A DNA stretch of 64,000 nucleotides from Pseudoalteromonas sp. UG3-2 (GCF_037120705.1 NZ_JAWLJU010000002.1:186001-250000); one strand, 5' to 3'; counted from the first letter of the stretch, positions 1-15,523 are shown. Notes: generated by a model from the letters alone, not told the origin. A program made the numbers and translations.

Positions 1-309
1 AAAACTTTACGTGAAACCGACACGGCAGGGCGCTATGGCGGGGAAGAATTTGCCGTTACCTTACTTGATACCGATGAGCCAGGAGCACTTACCTTTGCTG
101 AGCGACTACGTTGCTTAATTGAAAACTCTTCCATCTACTACGATGAGCAGCGCATTAAGATAACTGTAAGCCTGGGTGTTGCCGTGTACACCGATGCCTT
201 TGACAAGCATGAGCAATGGATTGAAGCCGCCGATCAAGCGCTGTACGCATCGAAAGAAAATGGTCGTAACCAAGTCACGGTGTATTCGTCAAAGCTTGGT
301 AATAAATAA
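1..309 (+). CDS. GGDEF-domain protein, C-terminal fragment
   Basis: The window opens inside a reading frame that runs from base 1 to a TAA at 307-309. It encodes the C-terminal half of a GGDEF domain: the active-site motif GGEEF lies at about residues 14-18, preceded by a typical RYGG stretch. The late signature SLGVA and the DQALYASKENGRNQV helix follow. Proteins of this family make cyclic di-GMP from two GTP. The N-terminal sensor part lies outside the window, so the input signal is unknown. The intact GGEEF argues that it is catalytically active. Confidence 0.9.
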   Translation, partial: KTLRETDTAGRYGGEEFAVTLLDTDEPGALTFAERLRCLIENSSIYYDEQRIKITVSLGVAVYTDAFDKHEQWIEAADQALYASKENGRNQVTVYSSKLGNK

Positions 310-753
310 CCTTTTTAGATGGCTGACCCATCAGGGTTCCAGCTGTTTAACTCTTTGTGTCTACTACTTTATAAATAAGCACTACGTTGTGTTTATGATG
401 AGACAGGCCTACAGGCATGAATATTCTAATTAAATAAGAATCTTTTTGGCGAATCAACACCAATAGGAAGTGAACACTCACATTGGTGGCAGGCTGTTAA
501 TAGTATTACACTTTGAACCTCAGTATAAGCTGTTAAGCTGCCCGTTCGTTTTATCCAGGCACAATAACGGAAAACAGCGCGATAAAGTTGTACCAATAAA
601 TGTAAGTAGTGGTTTTACAGTGGCGCCTTAGCGGCTGTGTACACAGCTACAGCCAGCGTAAAGGAGTTACTGATCAGGACGAGCAGGAGATGGCGGACAC
701 CTCAACAAGCTAGGTACAGGTTAAAAAGTAATACCACTGGTTTGCAAACGGTG
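310..753. other. Gene-free interval
   Basis: No supported gene lies between the GGDEF gene and the end of the SpoVR gene. The only structure noticed is a 12-base perfect palindrome, CTGTGTACACAG, at 635-646, inside a longer imperfect GGCTGT/ACAGCC inverted repeat. It could be a protein-binding site or a weak transcript end. No clear U-tract terminator is visible. Confidence 0.5.
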
Positions 754-2256
754 TTATTCACTTTCTTCCATCGGGCAGTGGGCAATTTCCTCAACCATAC
801 CTTCTTCACTTACTTGCTCTAGCCTTACTTTAAATCCCCATAAGCGGTAAAGGTGTTTAATTACTTCTTGCTTCGAACCTGCCAGTGGTATGCCCCCTTG
901 TGGCACATAGCGCAAGGTTAAAGAGCGGTCGCCGCGAACATCAACATCATAAACCTGAATGTTAGGCTCATGGTTACTTAAGTTGTATTGTGCTGAGAGC
1001 GCACTGCGAAGCTGTTGGTAGCCCATTTCATCATGGATGGGACCCACCTCTAAGTGTGGCGATTTTTGCTTATCTACAATGGTAAACAGCTTAAAATCAC
1101 GCATCAGCTTTGGCGACAAAAACTGACTGATAAAGCTTTCGTCTTTGAAATTTTGCATGGCAAAGTGCAAGGTTTCTAGCCAGTCAGCGCCGGCAAATTC
1201 AGGGAACCATTGTTTATCTTCAGCCGTTGGGTTTTCACAAATGCGGCGAATATCCACCATCATGTTAAAGCCTAAAGCATAGGGGTTTATGCCCGAGTAA
1301 AACTTGCTGTTGTAAGGGGGTTGATACACCACATTAGTGTGGCTTTGCAAAAACTCCAACATAAAGGCGTCACTTAATTTTCCCTCATCATAGAGGTGGT
1401 TTAAGATGGTGTAGTGCCAAAACGTGGCCCAGCCTTCATTCATTACCTGAGTTTGTCGTTGCGGGTAAAAATATTGTGAAACTTTACGTACGATACGAAT
1501 TATCTCACGCTGCCAAGACTCCAGCAGTGGCGCATTCTTTTCAATAAAATAGAGAATATTTTCTTGTGGTTCAGAAGGAAAGCGCTGGCGCTTATCGATT
1601 GCTTCGTCCTCGCCTTTTGGAATTGTGCGCCACAACTCATTGACTTGAGATTGTAAATAATCTTCCCGCTCCTTTTGCCGTTTTTGTTCTTCAAACATGG
1701 AGATCCGCTGCGGCCGTTTATAGCGGTCAACACCATAGTTCATCAGGGCGTGGCAAGAATCGATTAAGTTTTCGACTTCGTCAATGCCATACTTTTCTTC
1801 ACACTCGGCAACGTAATTTTTTGCGAACAGTAAATAATCAATGATGGAGGAAGCGTCGGTCCAAGTCTTAAACAGGTAATTACCTTTAAAAAACGAGTTA
1901 TGACCATAACTGGCGTGGGCCATGACCAAGGCTTGCATTGGCATGGTGTTTTCTTCCATCAAATAGGCAATACAAGGGTCAGAATTGATGACAATTTCAT
2001 AAGCCAGGCCCATTTGCCCACGCTTATAAGTTTGCTCTGTTTGAATAAACTTTTTACCATAAGACCAATGAGCGTAACCAATTGGCATACCCACACTGGA
2101 ATAGGCATCCATCATTTGTTCCGCGGTGATCACTTCAATTTGGTTAGGGTATGTGTCCAGCTTATAGTGCTGGGCAACTCGAGCAATTTCTTGATGATAT
2201 TCATCAAGCAAGTCAAAGGTCCAGTCAGGACCATCATCTAGCGGCTGGTATGTCAT
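754..2256 (-). CDS. SpoVR family protein (YcgB-like)
   Basis: The 500-residue product has the usual length and character of the SpoVR/YcgB family, including the conserved NEGWATFWHY block at about residues 273-282 and a C-terminal half ending in acidic residues. The biochemical role of the family is not established. In proteobacteria it is commonly encoded with PrkA and YeaH and linked to stationary-phase or stress physiology. It is the last gene of a three-gene minus-strand run (prkA, yeaH, spoVR), only 20 bases after yeaH, which supports one operon. The ATG at 2256 is preceded by GGAGG at about 2266-2270. Confidence 0.93.
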   Translation of the reverse strand: MTYQPLDDGPDWTFDLLDEYHQEIARVAQHYKLDTYPNQIEVITAEQMMDAYSSVGMPIGYAHWSYGKKFIQTEQTYKRGQMGLAYEIVINSDPCIAYLMEENTMPMQALVMAHASYGHNSFFKGNYLFKTWTDASSIIDYLLFAKNYVAECEEKYGIDEVENLIDSCHALMNYGVDRYKRPQRISMFEEQKRQKEREDYLQSQVNELWRTIPKGEDEAIDKRQRFPSEPQENILYFIEKNAPLLESWQREIIRIVRKVSQYFYPQRQTQVMNEGWATFWHYTILNHLYDEGKLSDAFMLEFLQSHTNVVYQPPYNSKFYSGINPYALGFNMMVDIRRICENPTAEDKQWFPEFAGADWLETLHFAMQNFKDESFISQFLSPKLMRDFKLFTIVDKQKSPHLEVGPIHDEMGYQQLRSALSAQYNLSNHEPNIQVYDVDVRGDRSLTLRYVPQGGIPLAGSKQEVIKHLYRLWGFKVRLEQVSEEGMVEEIAHCPMEESE

Positions 2257-2276
2257 GGCACAACCTCCGAAACTCT

Positions 2277-3560
2277 TTACGCGGCACTTTGTTTGTCTTT
2301 GTTTTTCTTAAACAGCTCTCTGAAGATGGGGTAAATATCTTCAACACTGCGAATGTGCTGCATAGCAAAATTATCAAATGTATCAGCAAGCCCTTGATAT
2401 TCACGCCATAGGCTTTGATGCGCTCGGGTAGTGATTTCAATATAGGCATAATAACGCACAATATTGAGCAGTTTGTTGCTGAGGATTTGTGTACATTGCG
2501 GCGAATCATCAGCCCAGTTATCACCATCAGAAGCCTGTGCTGCATAGATGTTCCAGTCGCCTTGAGCGTAGCGCTCTTGAATTATCTCATCCATTAACTT
2601 GAGGGCGCTGGATACGATGGTGCCCCCAGTTTCTTGAGAGTAGAAAAACTCTTGCTCATCGACCTCTTTTGCTTGAGTGTGATGGCGAATATAGACGACT
2701 TCAATGTCTTTGTAGGTGCGCGTTAAAAATTGATAGAGCAAAATGTAAAAACGTTTTGCCATGTCTTTGGTTGCCTGATCCATTGACCCTGAAACATCCA
2801 TCAGACAAAACATAACCGCTTTGCTGGTGGGGTGAGGGCGGCGCTCGTAATTGCGAAAACGCAAATCATAGTCATCAATAAACGGCACGGCTGCAATCTG
2901 TTCTTTGAGGACTTGAATACGTTGTTCGATATCGCTAACTTTTTGTTGCGGTGGCACAGGCTCGGCCAACATCTGCTCAAGCTCTTCTTCGAGCTCTCTA
3001 AGCTCTTTACGCTTAGTTGAGGTCATGGCAATTCGTCTTGCCATTGAGCCTTTGAGGCTGCGCACAATATCTAGGTTACTGGGCATACCATCATTACAAA
3101 ACCCGGCTCGATGAGTTTTCATTTGCATCAGTTTATCAAGCTGGCTTTGCTGTAGATTGGGTAATTCTAAGTCTTCAAACAATAAGTCTAAATACTCATC
3201 TTTAGAGATAGAAAACACAAAGTCGTCTTGTCCTTCACCTTGGTCGCTTGCTTCTCCTTCGCCGGCACCGCCGCCTTGGCCTGAGGGGGGACGCTGAATT
3301 TTGTCGCCAGTAGAGAACTGATCATTACCCGGGTGAACCATTTCTCTGTCGCCCCCTTTACCTTGATGAAAGGTGGGTTCGCTGATGTCTTTTTGCGGAA
3401 TGGAAATACTTTCTCCGCTAGAAACATCGGTCACGCTGCGTTTGTTAATGGCCTCTGACACCGCCTTTTTTATCTGCTTTTTGTAGCGGCGGATAAAGCG
3501 TTGGCGGTTCAGAGTGCTCTTATTTTTGCCGTTTAAGCGGCGATCGATAAAATGCGCCAT
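2277..3560 (-). CDS. yeaH: YeaH/YhbH family protein (DUF444)
   Basis: This 427-residue protein belongs to the DUF444 family. A basic N-terminus (residues 1-45) is followed by a low-complexity Gly/Glu-rich linker (about 85-113). The C-terminal half resembles a von Willebrand factor A fold with a DVSGS MIDAS-like motif at about 255-259. Such domains bind a metal ion and mediate protein contacts. In Escherichia coli the homologue is co-transcribed with the kinase YeaG (PrkA). Here it sits 25 bases downstream of prkA and 20 bases upstream of spoVR, so a shared stress-linked function is inferred. The molecular role remains unknown. Confidence 0.92.
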   Translation of the reverse strand: MAHFIDRRLNGKNKSTLNRQRFIRRYKKQIKKAVSEAINKRSVTDVSSGESISIPQKDISEPTFHQGKGGDREMVHPGNDQFSTGDKIQRPPSGQGGGAGEGEASDQGEGQDDFVFSISKDEYLDLLFEDLELPNLQQSQLDKLMQMKTHRAGFCNDGMPSNLDIVRSLKGSMARRIAMTSTKRKELRELEEELEQMLAEPVPPQQKVSDIEQRIQVLKEQIAAVPFIDDYDLRFRNYERRPHPTSKAVMFCLMDVSGSMDQATKDMAKRFYILLYQFLTRTYKDIEVVYIRHHTQAKEVDEQEFFYSQETGGTIVSSALKLMDEIIQERYAQGDWNIYAAQASDGDNWADDSPQCTQILSNKLLNIVRYYAYIEITTRAHQSLWREYQGLADTFDNFAMQHIRSVEDIYPIFRELFKKNKDKQSAA

Positions 3561-3585
3561 ATAAACCCCTCTTCATACTAACAAG

Positions 3586-5508
3586 TTACTGTGACTTCCT
3601 AACCCGTAGATACCATTCGGATAGTAAGCGAACTTGTTTTTGCGTGTAGCCTTTATCAACCATACGGTTGACGAAGTCCTCATGCTTTTTCTGATCTTCA
3701 GCTGAGGTTTTGGCATTAAACGAAATAACAGGGAGTAAATCTTCGGTATTGGAGAACATTTTTTTCTCAATCACCGTTCTTAACTTCTCATAGCTGGTCC
3801 AGACGGGGTTCTCGCCATTATGATGAGCTCTTGCACGTAGGACAAAGTTGACGATTTCATTACGAAAATCTTTCGGATTTGAAATCCCAGCCGGCTTTTC
3901 AATTTTCTCTAACTCGGCATTGAGTGCTGCTCGATCAAACAACTGGCCAGTGTCTGGGTCACGATATTCTTGGTCTTGGATCCAGAAGTCTGCATAGGTG
4001 ACATAGCGGTCAAAAATATTCTGACCATACTCAGAATACGACTCTAGGTAGGCTGTTTGCAGCTCTTTGCCAATAAACTCCACGTACTGCGGAATGAGAT
4101 AGCCTTTTAAGTGGCTTAGGTAGCGCTCTTGAACTTCAGCACTAAATTGTTCACGTTCAATTTGTTGCTCTAAGACATAGAATAAGTGTACTGGGTTAGC
4201 GGCCACTTCACTGTGATCAAAGTTAAACACTCGAGACAAAATCTTAAAGGCAAAGCGTGTGGAAAGTCCGTTCATGCCTTCATCTACACCGGCATAGTCA
4301 CGATACTCCTGATAAGACTTCGCTTTGGGATCCGTGTCTTTCAGGCTTTCGCCATCATATACTCGCATCTTCGAGTAAATACTGGAGTTTTCCGGCTCCT
4401 TGATCCGCGATAAGGTAGAGAACTTGGCCAGGGTTTCTAATGTCCCTGGGGCACAGGGCGCCTCTCTTAGTTCACTGTTTTCAATAAGTTTTTCGTAAAT
4501 TTTAACTTCTTCGGAAACGCGTAAGCAGTAAGGCACTTTGACAATATAAACACGGTCTAAAAATGCCTCGTTGTTTTTATTGTTTTTAAAGGTTTGCCAT
4601 TCAGACTCATTAGAGTGAGCCAGAATAAGACCACTGAATGGCAATGCTGAAATTCCCTCGGTGCCGTTATAGTTGCCCTCTTGCGTGGCAGTTAAGAGCG
4701 GGTGCAGCACCTTAATGGGGGCTTTGAACATCTCAACAAATTCCATCAGACCTTGGTTGGCCAAACACAGGGCGCCAGAGTAGGCATAAGCATCGGGGTC
4801 GTTTTGTGCGAAATGCTCTAGTTTACGAATGTCTACTTTACCAACTAAGGCAGAAATATCTTGGTTGTTTTCATCGCCAGGCTCGGTTTTCGCAATGGCA
4901 ACTTGATCTAAAATAGACGGGTAGCGTTTGACCACCTTAAACTTGGTGATGTCACCATTATATTCATGGAGGCGTTTGGTGGCCCAAGGTGACATAATGG
5001 TTTTAATATACCGACTTGGAATGCCATATTCTTTTTCCAGTAATTCAGCATCTTCATGGGGGCTAAATAGGCATAATGGATGGTCGTTTACCGGTGAGCC
5101 TTTTAAGGTATAGATAGGTACCTTTTGCATTAAGTACTTGAGCTTTTCAGCAATAGAAGACTTACCACCACCCACAGGGCCGAGCAAATAAAGCACCTGC
5201 TTACATTCTTCTAAACCTTGAGCGGCATGTTTGAGGTAAGAAACGATTTGCTCAATCGCATCTTCCATGCCGTAAAAATCATTGAAAGCCGGATAGCGAG
5301 CAACCACGCGATTTGAAAATAAGCGGCTTAGCCGAGCGTCTTTTGATGTGTCTATCATTTCGGGTTCGCCAATGGCCATTAATAGTCGCTCTGGGGCGCT
5401 GGCATAGGCAGATTTATCATTTTTACAGATGTCGAGAAATTCCGCGATGGTGTACTCTTCTTCTTGCGCGGCTTCATATCTGGCCTGATAATGTTCAAAA
5501 ATTGTCAT
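3586..5508 (-). CDS. prkA: PrkA-type serine protein kinase
   Basis: The product is 640 residues from the ATG at 5508. That start is preferred over an upstream in-frame ATG at 5520 because the sequence between them contains the ribosome binding site GGAGG (about 5514-5518). The N-terminal AAA+ module shows the P-loop GPVGGGKSS at about residues 110-118, and the C-terminal PrkA domain follows. Homologues (E. coli YeaG, Bacillus PrkA) are reported as serine kinases or ATPases acting under nutrient stress. It is the first gene of the prkA-yeaH-spoVR operon. The family assignment is secure; substrates cannot be inferred. Confidence 0.94.
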   Translation of the reverse strand: MTIFEHYQARYEAAQEEEYTIAEFLDICKNDKSAYASAPERLLMAIGEPEMIDTSKDARLSRLFSNRVVARYPAFNDFYGMEDAIEQIVSYLKHAAQGLEECKQVLYLLGPVGGGKSSIAEKLKYLMQKVPIYTLKGSPVNDHPLCLFSPHEDAELLEKEYGIPSRYIKTIMSPWATKRLHEYNGDITKFKVVKRYPSILDQVAIAKTEPGDENNQDISALVGKVDIRKLEHFAQNDPDAYAYSGALCLANQGLMEFVEMFKAPIKVLHPLLTATQEGNYNGTEGISALPFSGLILAHSNESEWQTFKNNKNNEAFLDRVYIVKVPYCLRVSEEVKIYEKLIENSELREAPCAPGTLETLAKFSTLSRIKEPENSSIYSKMRVYDGESLKDTDPKAKSYQEYRDYAGVDEGMNGLSTRFAFKILSRVFNFDHSEVAANPVHLFYVLEQQIEREQFSAEVQERYLSHLKGYLIPQYVEFIGKELQTAYLESYSEYGQNIFDRYVTYADFWIQDQEYRDPDTGQLFDRAALNAELEKIEKPAGISNPKDFRNEIVNFVLRARAHHNGENPVWTSYEKLRTVIEKKMFSNTEDLLPVISFNAKTSAEDQKKHEDFVNRMVDKGYTQKQVRLLSEWYLRVRKSQ

Positions 5509-5642
5509 AACGACCTCCAATAAGCTACTTTGCGTGGATTGCGGATCACTGATTAGGAAAGATACTTAAAGCTTAGTCGTGATATGAAATAATACCCAAA
5601 AAAAACCAGATTTTTTATGTATTAATGTTAAGTTACAGACAT

Positions 5643-5664
5643 GAAAAAGGGCGCCTTAGCGCCC
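5643..5664 (-). terminator. Rho-independent terminator of sodB
   Basis: Read on the minus strand, a GGGCGC/GCGCCC stem with a four-base loop is followed by a run of T. It lies about 30 bases after the sodB stop codon. Confidence 0.85.
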
Positions 5665-5693
5665 CATTATTGCATCAATTATGATAGTCGATG

Positions 5694-6275
5694 TTACGCT
5701 AGGTTGCTGTTAGCAAAGTCCCAGTTAACAAGCGCCCAGAAACCTTTAAGGTAATCAGGACGAACATTGCGGTAATCGATGTAGTATGCGTGTTCCCAAA
5801 GATCCACAGTTAGGATAGGCGTTACACCTTCTTCTGTTAGTGGAGTTGCCGCATTTGAAGTGTTGACAATATCTAGAGAACCGTCAGCAAGCTGTACTAA
5901 CCAAGTCCAGCTTGAACCAAAGTTGTTTACTGCTTTGTCATTGAATGCTTCTTGGAACGCTGCAAAAGAGCCCCATTTAGCGTTGATAAGCTCAGCAACT
6001 TTACCTGTAGGCTCGCCACCAGCGTTTGGTGCTAGGCTGTGCCAGTAGAAAGTGTGGTTCCAGATCTGTGCAGCATTATTGAAAACACCACCTTCAGAGT
6101 TACATACGATCTCTTCTAGTGACTTTCCTTCTAAGTCAGTACCTTCAACAAGACCATTTAGCTTAGTCACATATGTATTGTGATGTTTGCCGTGATGGTA
6201 TTCTAACGTTTCTTGAGAGATGTGCGGCTCAAGAGCGTTTATTGCATAAGGTAGTGACGGTAGTTCAAATGCCAT
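5694..6275 (-). CDS. sodB: Iron superoxide dismutase
   Basis: SodB converts superoxide to oxygen and hydrogen peroxide in the cytoplasm using iron. From the ATG at 6275 the protein has 193 residues, the same as E. coli SodB. An upstream in-frame ATG (6329) would add 18 residues that match nothing in the family, while GGAGAT at about 6283-6288 serves the 6275 start. Metal-ligand contexts are visible: [10 protein letters not shown] near residue 26, NHTFYWHSL near 73 and [13 protein letters not shown] near 157. It lies divergent from grxD, as in other gamma-proteobacteria, and ends in its own terminator. Confidence 0.97.
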   Translation of the reverse strand: MAFELPSLPYAINALEPHISQETLEYHHGKHHNTYVTKLNGLVEGTDLEGKSLEEIVCNSEGGVFNNAAQIWNHTFYWHSLAPNAGGEPTGKVAELINAKWGSFAAFQEAFNDKAVNNFGSSWTWLVQLADGSLDIVNTSNAATPLTEEGVTPILTVDLWEHAYYIDYRNVRPDYLKGFWALVNWDFANSNLA

Positions 6276-6622
6276 ATTAATCTCCATTTTTTTGGTTAAT
6301 TTGCCAATCGTGATACGAAAGGTAGCCAAGTTCAGCCCACTTTTCTATACGATCGACCTATATAGTGATACTATAATTCCTGACTATTTTACTCAAGTTT
6401 TAGCAAACAGCAATGTGTGCTCTTAACTTAATGACTCATAATACACATTCTATGTGAATATAGGTCGAATATCTGTAGTAATAACGTCAGGCTGATTATT
6501 TTTACGGCGTTGCAGCTGGCTGGCGTGAGTTTATGGTTTAATCCGCGCTAGGCTGTAAGGTATACTGCAGTAAATCGTGCTTATGAAATGAGTAACGGGC
6601 TATCGTCATTTTGAGGTAACTA
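6276..6622. promoter_or_regulatory. Divergent promoter region sodB/grxD
   Basis: This 347-base gene-free interval must hold the promoters of sodB (leftward) and grxD (rightward). AT-rich patches such as the near-palindromic TATAGTGATACTATA at about 6361-6375 are visible. No operator could be assigned with confidence. Confidence 0.45.
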
Positions 6623-6970
6623 ATGGAAACTATTGACAAGATTAAACAACAGATCGAAGAAAACCCAATTTTACTCTACATGAAAGGGTCACCTAAGCTT
6701 CCTAATTGTGGTTTTTCTTCACAAGCATCACAAGCGCTAATGGCATGTGGCGAACAATTTGCCTATGTAGATGTGCTGCTTAACCCAGACATCCGTGCTG
6801 AACTTCCACACTACGCTAACTGGCCAACGTTCCCGCAACTGTGGGTAGAAGGTGAGCTTATTGGTGGTTGTGACATCATCATTGAGATGTTCCAAAAAGG
6901 TGAGCTTCAACCTTTAATCGCAGAAACTGCTGCGAAGTACAAAAAAGACGAAGAAGAAGCTGCACAGTAA
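6623..6970 (+). CDS. grxD: Monothiol glutaredoxin (Grx4 type)
   Basis: This 115-residue protein carries the monothiol active site CGFS in the context LPNCGFSSQA at about residues 27-36, and the glutathione-binding WPTFPQLWV and GGCDI segments. Grx4-type glutaredoxins bind a [2Fe-2S] cluster together with glutathione and BolA-like partners and take part in iron-sulfur trafficking. Length and motifs are fully typical. The neighbouring sodB is the classical partner in gene order. The start ATG at 6623 is preceded by TTTGAGGTAAC, a usable ribosome binding site. Confidence 0.97.
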   Translation: METIDKIKQQIEENPILLYMKGSPKLPNCGFSSQASQALMACGEQFAYVDVLLNPDIRAELPHYANWPTFPQLWVEGELIGGCDIIIEMFQKGELQPLIAETAAKYKKDEEEAAQ

Positions 6971-7023
6971 TCGCATTTATAGCAATGGGCAAAATTGACG
7001 CTTTAATTCAGCGAATTGCTATT

Positions 7024-7046
7024 AGGCAGAGGCGACTCTGCCTTTT
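7024..7046 (+). terminator. Rho-independent terminator of grxD
   Basis: A seven-base stem AGGCAGA/TCTGCCT with a six-base loop is followed by TTTT. It starts 54 bases after the grxD stop. Confidence 0.8.
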
Positions 7047-7350
7047 CCTACCTTTATACACTCATTAACCCTCACTCAATGTCAGCAGTAAGTATATACG
7101 CCACTTGGTATTAAAAATTTCTTAGCCACTAAAGCCAACAGCCGATACAGCTATTCTACAAACACTCTCAATGGTGCTGCGAAGCTCCCTAGCCACAGCA
7201 TGCCTTATTACCGAGCAGAGCTTACTGACGCGAAACTTAAGATCCCGATTAATCATTACTTTGTCTGTTGTCAGCGTTAATTCCTGTCATTGTGATAAGC
7301 ATCAAGTGGTCGTGGCTGAAACATAAAACAGTCACTTTATTTACTTATAC

Positions 7351-7366
7351 TTTACGTGCACGTAAA
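7351..7366. promoter_or_regulatory. 16-base perfect palindrome, possible operator
   Basis: TTTACGTGCACGTAAA is a perfect inverted repeat. A related half motif, TTTACGTTAACG, recurs at about 7483-7494. The size and symmetry suit a dimeric regulator (for example of LacI type), but no regulator can be named. Confidence 0.4.
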
Positions 7367-7448
7367 CCTTAGTCATGAGCTTTATTGCATAGATAATCAT
7401 CTGCGGCCTTGAATTGTACGTTTTTCAAGGTGAATGAAAAACGGAGTT

Positions 7449-7466
7449 AGTGAATATTTATTCATT
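7449..7466. promoter_or_regulatory. ARG-box-like site 1
   Basis: AGTGAATATTTATTCATT contains TGAAT-ATTT-ATTCA and fits the 18-base ArgR consensus wnTGAATwwwwATTCAnw except at one outer position. ArgR regulation of gltBD is known in E. coli. Binding here is an inference from the motif. Confidence 0.55.
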
Positions 7467-7632
7467 GGCTTCTTGGTTTACGTTTACGTTAACGTCTCTT
7501 TTTTAATTTTTTATCGTTAAACTTACTCAGTTGATACCGGTGTCATTTTGCAAATTTATGGTATATATTTTCAAAATGATAAAATATAGGCTATTTGGCT
7601 AACTTGTCTTACCAATGAGAAATATTCAAGAT

Positions 7633-7650
7633 AATGAATATGTATTCATT
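7633..7650. promoter_or_regulatory. ARG-box-like site 2
   Basis: AATGAATATGTATTCATT is a perfect inverted repeat (8-base arms, 2-base centre) and fits the ArgR box with only one departure in the central four bases. It lies about 104 bases before the gltB start, a sensible place for transcriptional control by arginine. Confidence 0.6.
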
Positions 7651-7753
7651 TTTGTGTTGACTCGAGTTGCAATCAAGGCTAATTTTGGATATCTGCCAGC
7701 AGCTCGCCATATCGCAATAGGCTGTTGGTTGTTGTAGCAAGGGGGAGGGGTCA

Positions 7754-13637
<5,884 letters not shown>

Positions 13638-13701
13638 TACCAATCCGTTAAAATTTTGGGGTTAAGCCTGCAAAGGCATTACCCTGATAGGCTGCAAAAG
13701 C

Positions 13702-13744
13702 AATAAAAAGCCCGAACTATAAAGCGTGGTTCGGGCTTTTTATT
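13702..13744. terminator. Bidirectional terminator gltD/recN
   Basis: A perfect 16-base inverted repeat (AATAAAAAGCCCGAAC and its complement) encloses a 12-base loop. It has A-runs on one side and T-runs on the other, so it can end gltBD rightward and recN leftward. Confidence 0.92.
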
Positions 13745-13754
13745 GGCTATTAGG

Positions 13755-15431
13755 TTATGCACTTTGTACTTGCAGCAGCTCTTTGGCACTGGCTCGAGTG
13801 GTATTACTGATGGTATCACCACCAATTAAGCGGGCGATTTCATCAATGCGTTGTTGTTCGTCCATGGCAGTCATGGCGGTAAAGGTTTCACCATGTTGCA
13901 CTTGCTTGGCAACATAAAATTGATTGTGACCACTGCAGGCTACTTGCGGTAAATGGGTCACACAAATCACTTGTGTTGATGTGCCGAGTTGTCGTAGTAG
14001 CTTACCCACGGTGGCAGCGGTTGGGCCGGAGATCCCAACATCGACCTCATCAAAAATCAGAGTTGGTGTGGTAACGCGGGTGGCAATAATCACTTGAATG
14101 GCTAAACTTATCCGCGACAATTCGCCGCCCGATGCCACTTTGCCCATGGGTTGTAGCGGCTGGCCTGGGTTGGTTGAGACGAAAAAGGCAATATCATCAC
14201 AACCTAATGGGTTGGGTTTGGCATTTTGCTGTGGGGTTAGCTGTATTTCAAATAAGCCATCACCCATAGCCAACTCTTTCATGCTGGCTGATATTTGTTG
14301 ATTAAGCGATTCACTGGCCTGATGACGACTTTGACTTAACGCCATAGCCGCTTGGTTATAAGCATGAATGGCCTCGGCAATTTCTTCTTCTAAAGCATCT
14401 AAACGCTCTGAGTCGGAGCTAATGGTGCTTAGCTCTTGATGTAACTCTTGATGATGCTGGTAGAGGAGCTCAGGCTGAACTTGGTGTTTACGGGCAAGCT
14501 CTAGGGTTTTTGATAGACGCTCTTCAAGCTCTTGCAAGCGCATAGGGTCTTGCTCTGTGGCGTCGCTGTAACTGCGTATTTCTCTGCTGGCTTCCTCAAC
14601 TTGCACGGCGGCTTCTTCAAGCATTTGGGCGATATTTTCCAGCTCTTTGTCGTAACTGGTGAGCTCGGAAAAAGTATGCGCACTTTGGCGCAACTGCGAC
14701 AATATGGTTTGCTCATCGCTCTCATACAAGCGTTGTTGCTCAGCATGACATTGCTCTAAGATGGTTTGACTGTGGCTTAACTTGGCATGCTCAGCTTCAA
14801 TCTCTTCATATTCATTGGCTGCCAGAGCAAATTCATCTAACTCTGCAACTTGGTATTCTAACAGTTGCTTTTTCGCCGCTTGCGCTTGCTGCGCTTTTTG
14901 TAATGTCGCGTATTCTTTTTGCAGCTTTTGGTAATGGTTATATTGGCCTTTTACCGCTTGTTGTAAGTTAGTGTGATTGGCGTAGGCGTCTAACAGATGT
15001 AACTGATAATCCGGCTTTAATAACAGTTGGTGTGCGTGTTGGCCATGAATAGCAATCAGGTGCTGACCGAGTTCCTTTTGCTGGCTCACCGTGACAGGAG
15101 AGCCGTTGATATAGCTTTTACTGCGGCCATTTTTACTGATCACACGACGCAAAATACATTCGTCATCGTCAGTATCGAGCATGTGCTGAGCTAAAAACTC
15201 CTTTGCATTGGGCAGTGCTGAGACATCAAAGTGGGCAGAAATATCGGCTTTATCACTGCCAGGCCTGATGGCGGCAGGATCGGCACGCTCACCAAGACAC
15301 AAAGACAAAGCGTCAATGGCAATCGATTTGCCCGCGCCCGTTTCACCCGTTATCGCGGTCATACCGCCGTGCCAGTCAATATTAAGTGCGCTAACAATAG
15401 CAAAGTTTTGAATATTTAAAGCTAATAGCAT
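13755..15431 (-). CDS. recN: DNA repair protein RecN
   Basis: RecN is an SMC-like ATPase acting in double-strand-break repair. The 558-residue protein has the Walker A motif GETGAGKS near residue 29, a long Gln/Glu-rich coiled-coil middle (about 150-370), the ABC signature SGGELSR near 440, and the Walker B segment LIFDEVDVGISG. This matches the family length of about 550. Directly upstream is a LexA box (15455-15474), so SOS induction is expected, as in E. coli. It follows the small membrane-protein gene and nadK on the same strand, a conserved neighbourhood. Confidence 0.97.
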   Translation of the reverse strand: MLLALNIQNFAIVSALNIDWHGGMTAITGETGAGKSIAIDALSLCLGERADPAAIRPGSDKADISAHFDVSALPNAKEFLAQHMLDTDDDECILRRVISKNGRSKSYINGSPVTVSQQKELGQHLIAIHGQHAHQLLLKPDYQLHLLDAYANHTNLQQAVKGQYNHYQKLQKEYATLQKAQQAQAAKKQLLEYQVAELDEFALAANEYEEIEAEHAKLSHSQTILEQCHAEQQRLYESDEQTILSQLRQSAHTFSELTSYDKELENIAQMLEEAAVQVEEASREIRSYSDATEQDPMRLQELEERLSKTLELARKHQVQPELLYQHHQELHQELSTISSDSERLDALEEEIAEAIHAYNQAAMALSQSRHQASESLNQQISASMKELAMGDGLFEIQLTPQQNAKPNPLGCDDIAFFVSTNPGQPLQPMGKVASGGELSRISLAIQVIIATRVTTPTLIFDEVDVGISGPTAATVGKLLRQLGTSTQVICVTHLPQVACSGHNQFYVAKQVQHGETFTAMTAMDEQQRIDEIARLIGGDTISNTTRASAKELLQVQSA

Positions 15432-15454
15432 ACAGAAAACCCTTAACAGAGAAT

Positions 15455-15474
15455 TACTGTTAATCTATACAGTA
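15455..15474 (-). promoter_or_regulatory. LexA (SOS) box of recN
   Basis: The minus strand reads TACTGTATAGATTAACAGTA, with the defining CTGT-N8-ACAG core, 24 bases upstream of the recN start. The match to the gamma-proteobacterial LexA consensus is very good, including the flanking TA pairs. Confidence 0.88.
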
Positions 15475-15523
15475 TTTTGCTGTTTGGCAACCTTTGTGGT
15501 CAGCAAAGTGCCTGATGCTCTGC

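Larger units (their letters stand above)
7047..7753 (+). promoter_or_regulatory. Long leader/regulatory region of gltBD
   Basis: About 700 bases without a gene precede gltB. The interval holds a perfect palindrome at 7351-7366, two ARG-box-like palindromes (7449-7466 and 7633-7650), a repeat of ACGTTAACG type near 7480-7496, and a long AT-rich inverted repeat near 7562-7588. The gltB ribosome binding site is a purine run at 7741-7750. The density of palindromes suggests regulation by more than one protein. Confidence 0.6.

Noticed and set aside
176..433. 85-codon plus-strand frame across the GGDEF gene end
   Set aside because: It overlaps the real GGDEF frame in another phase and has no ribosome binding site or recognisable product.
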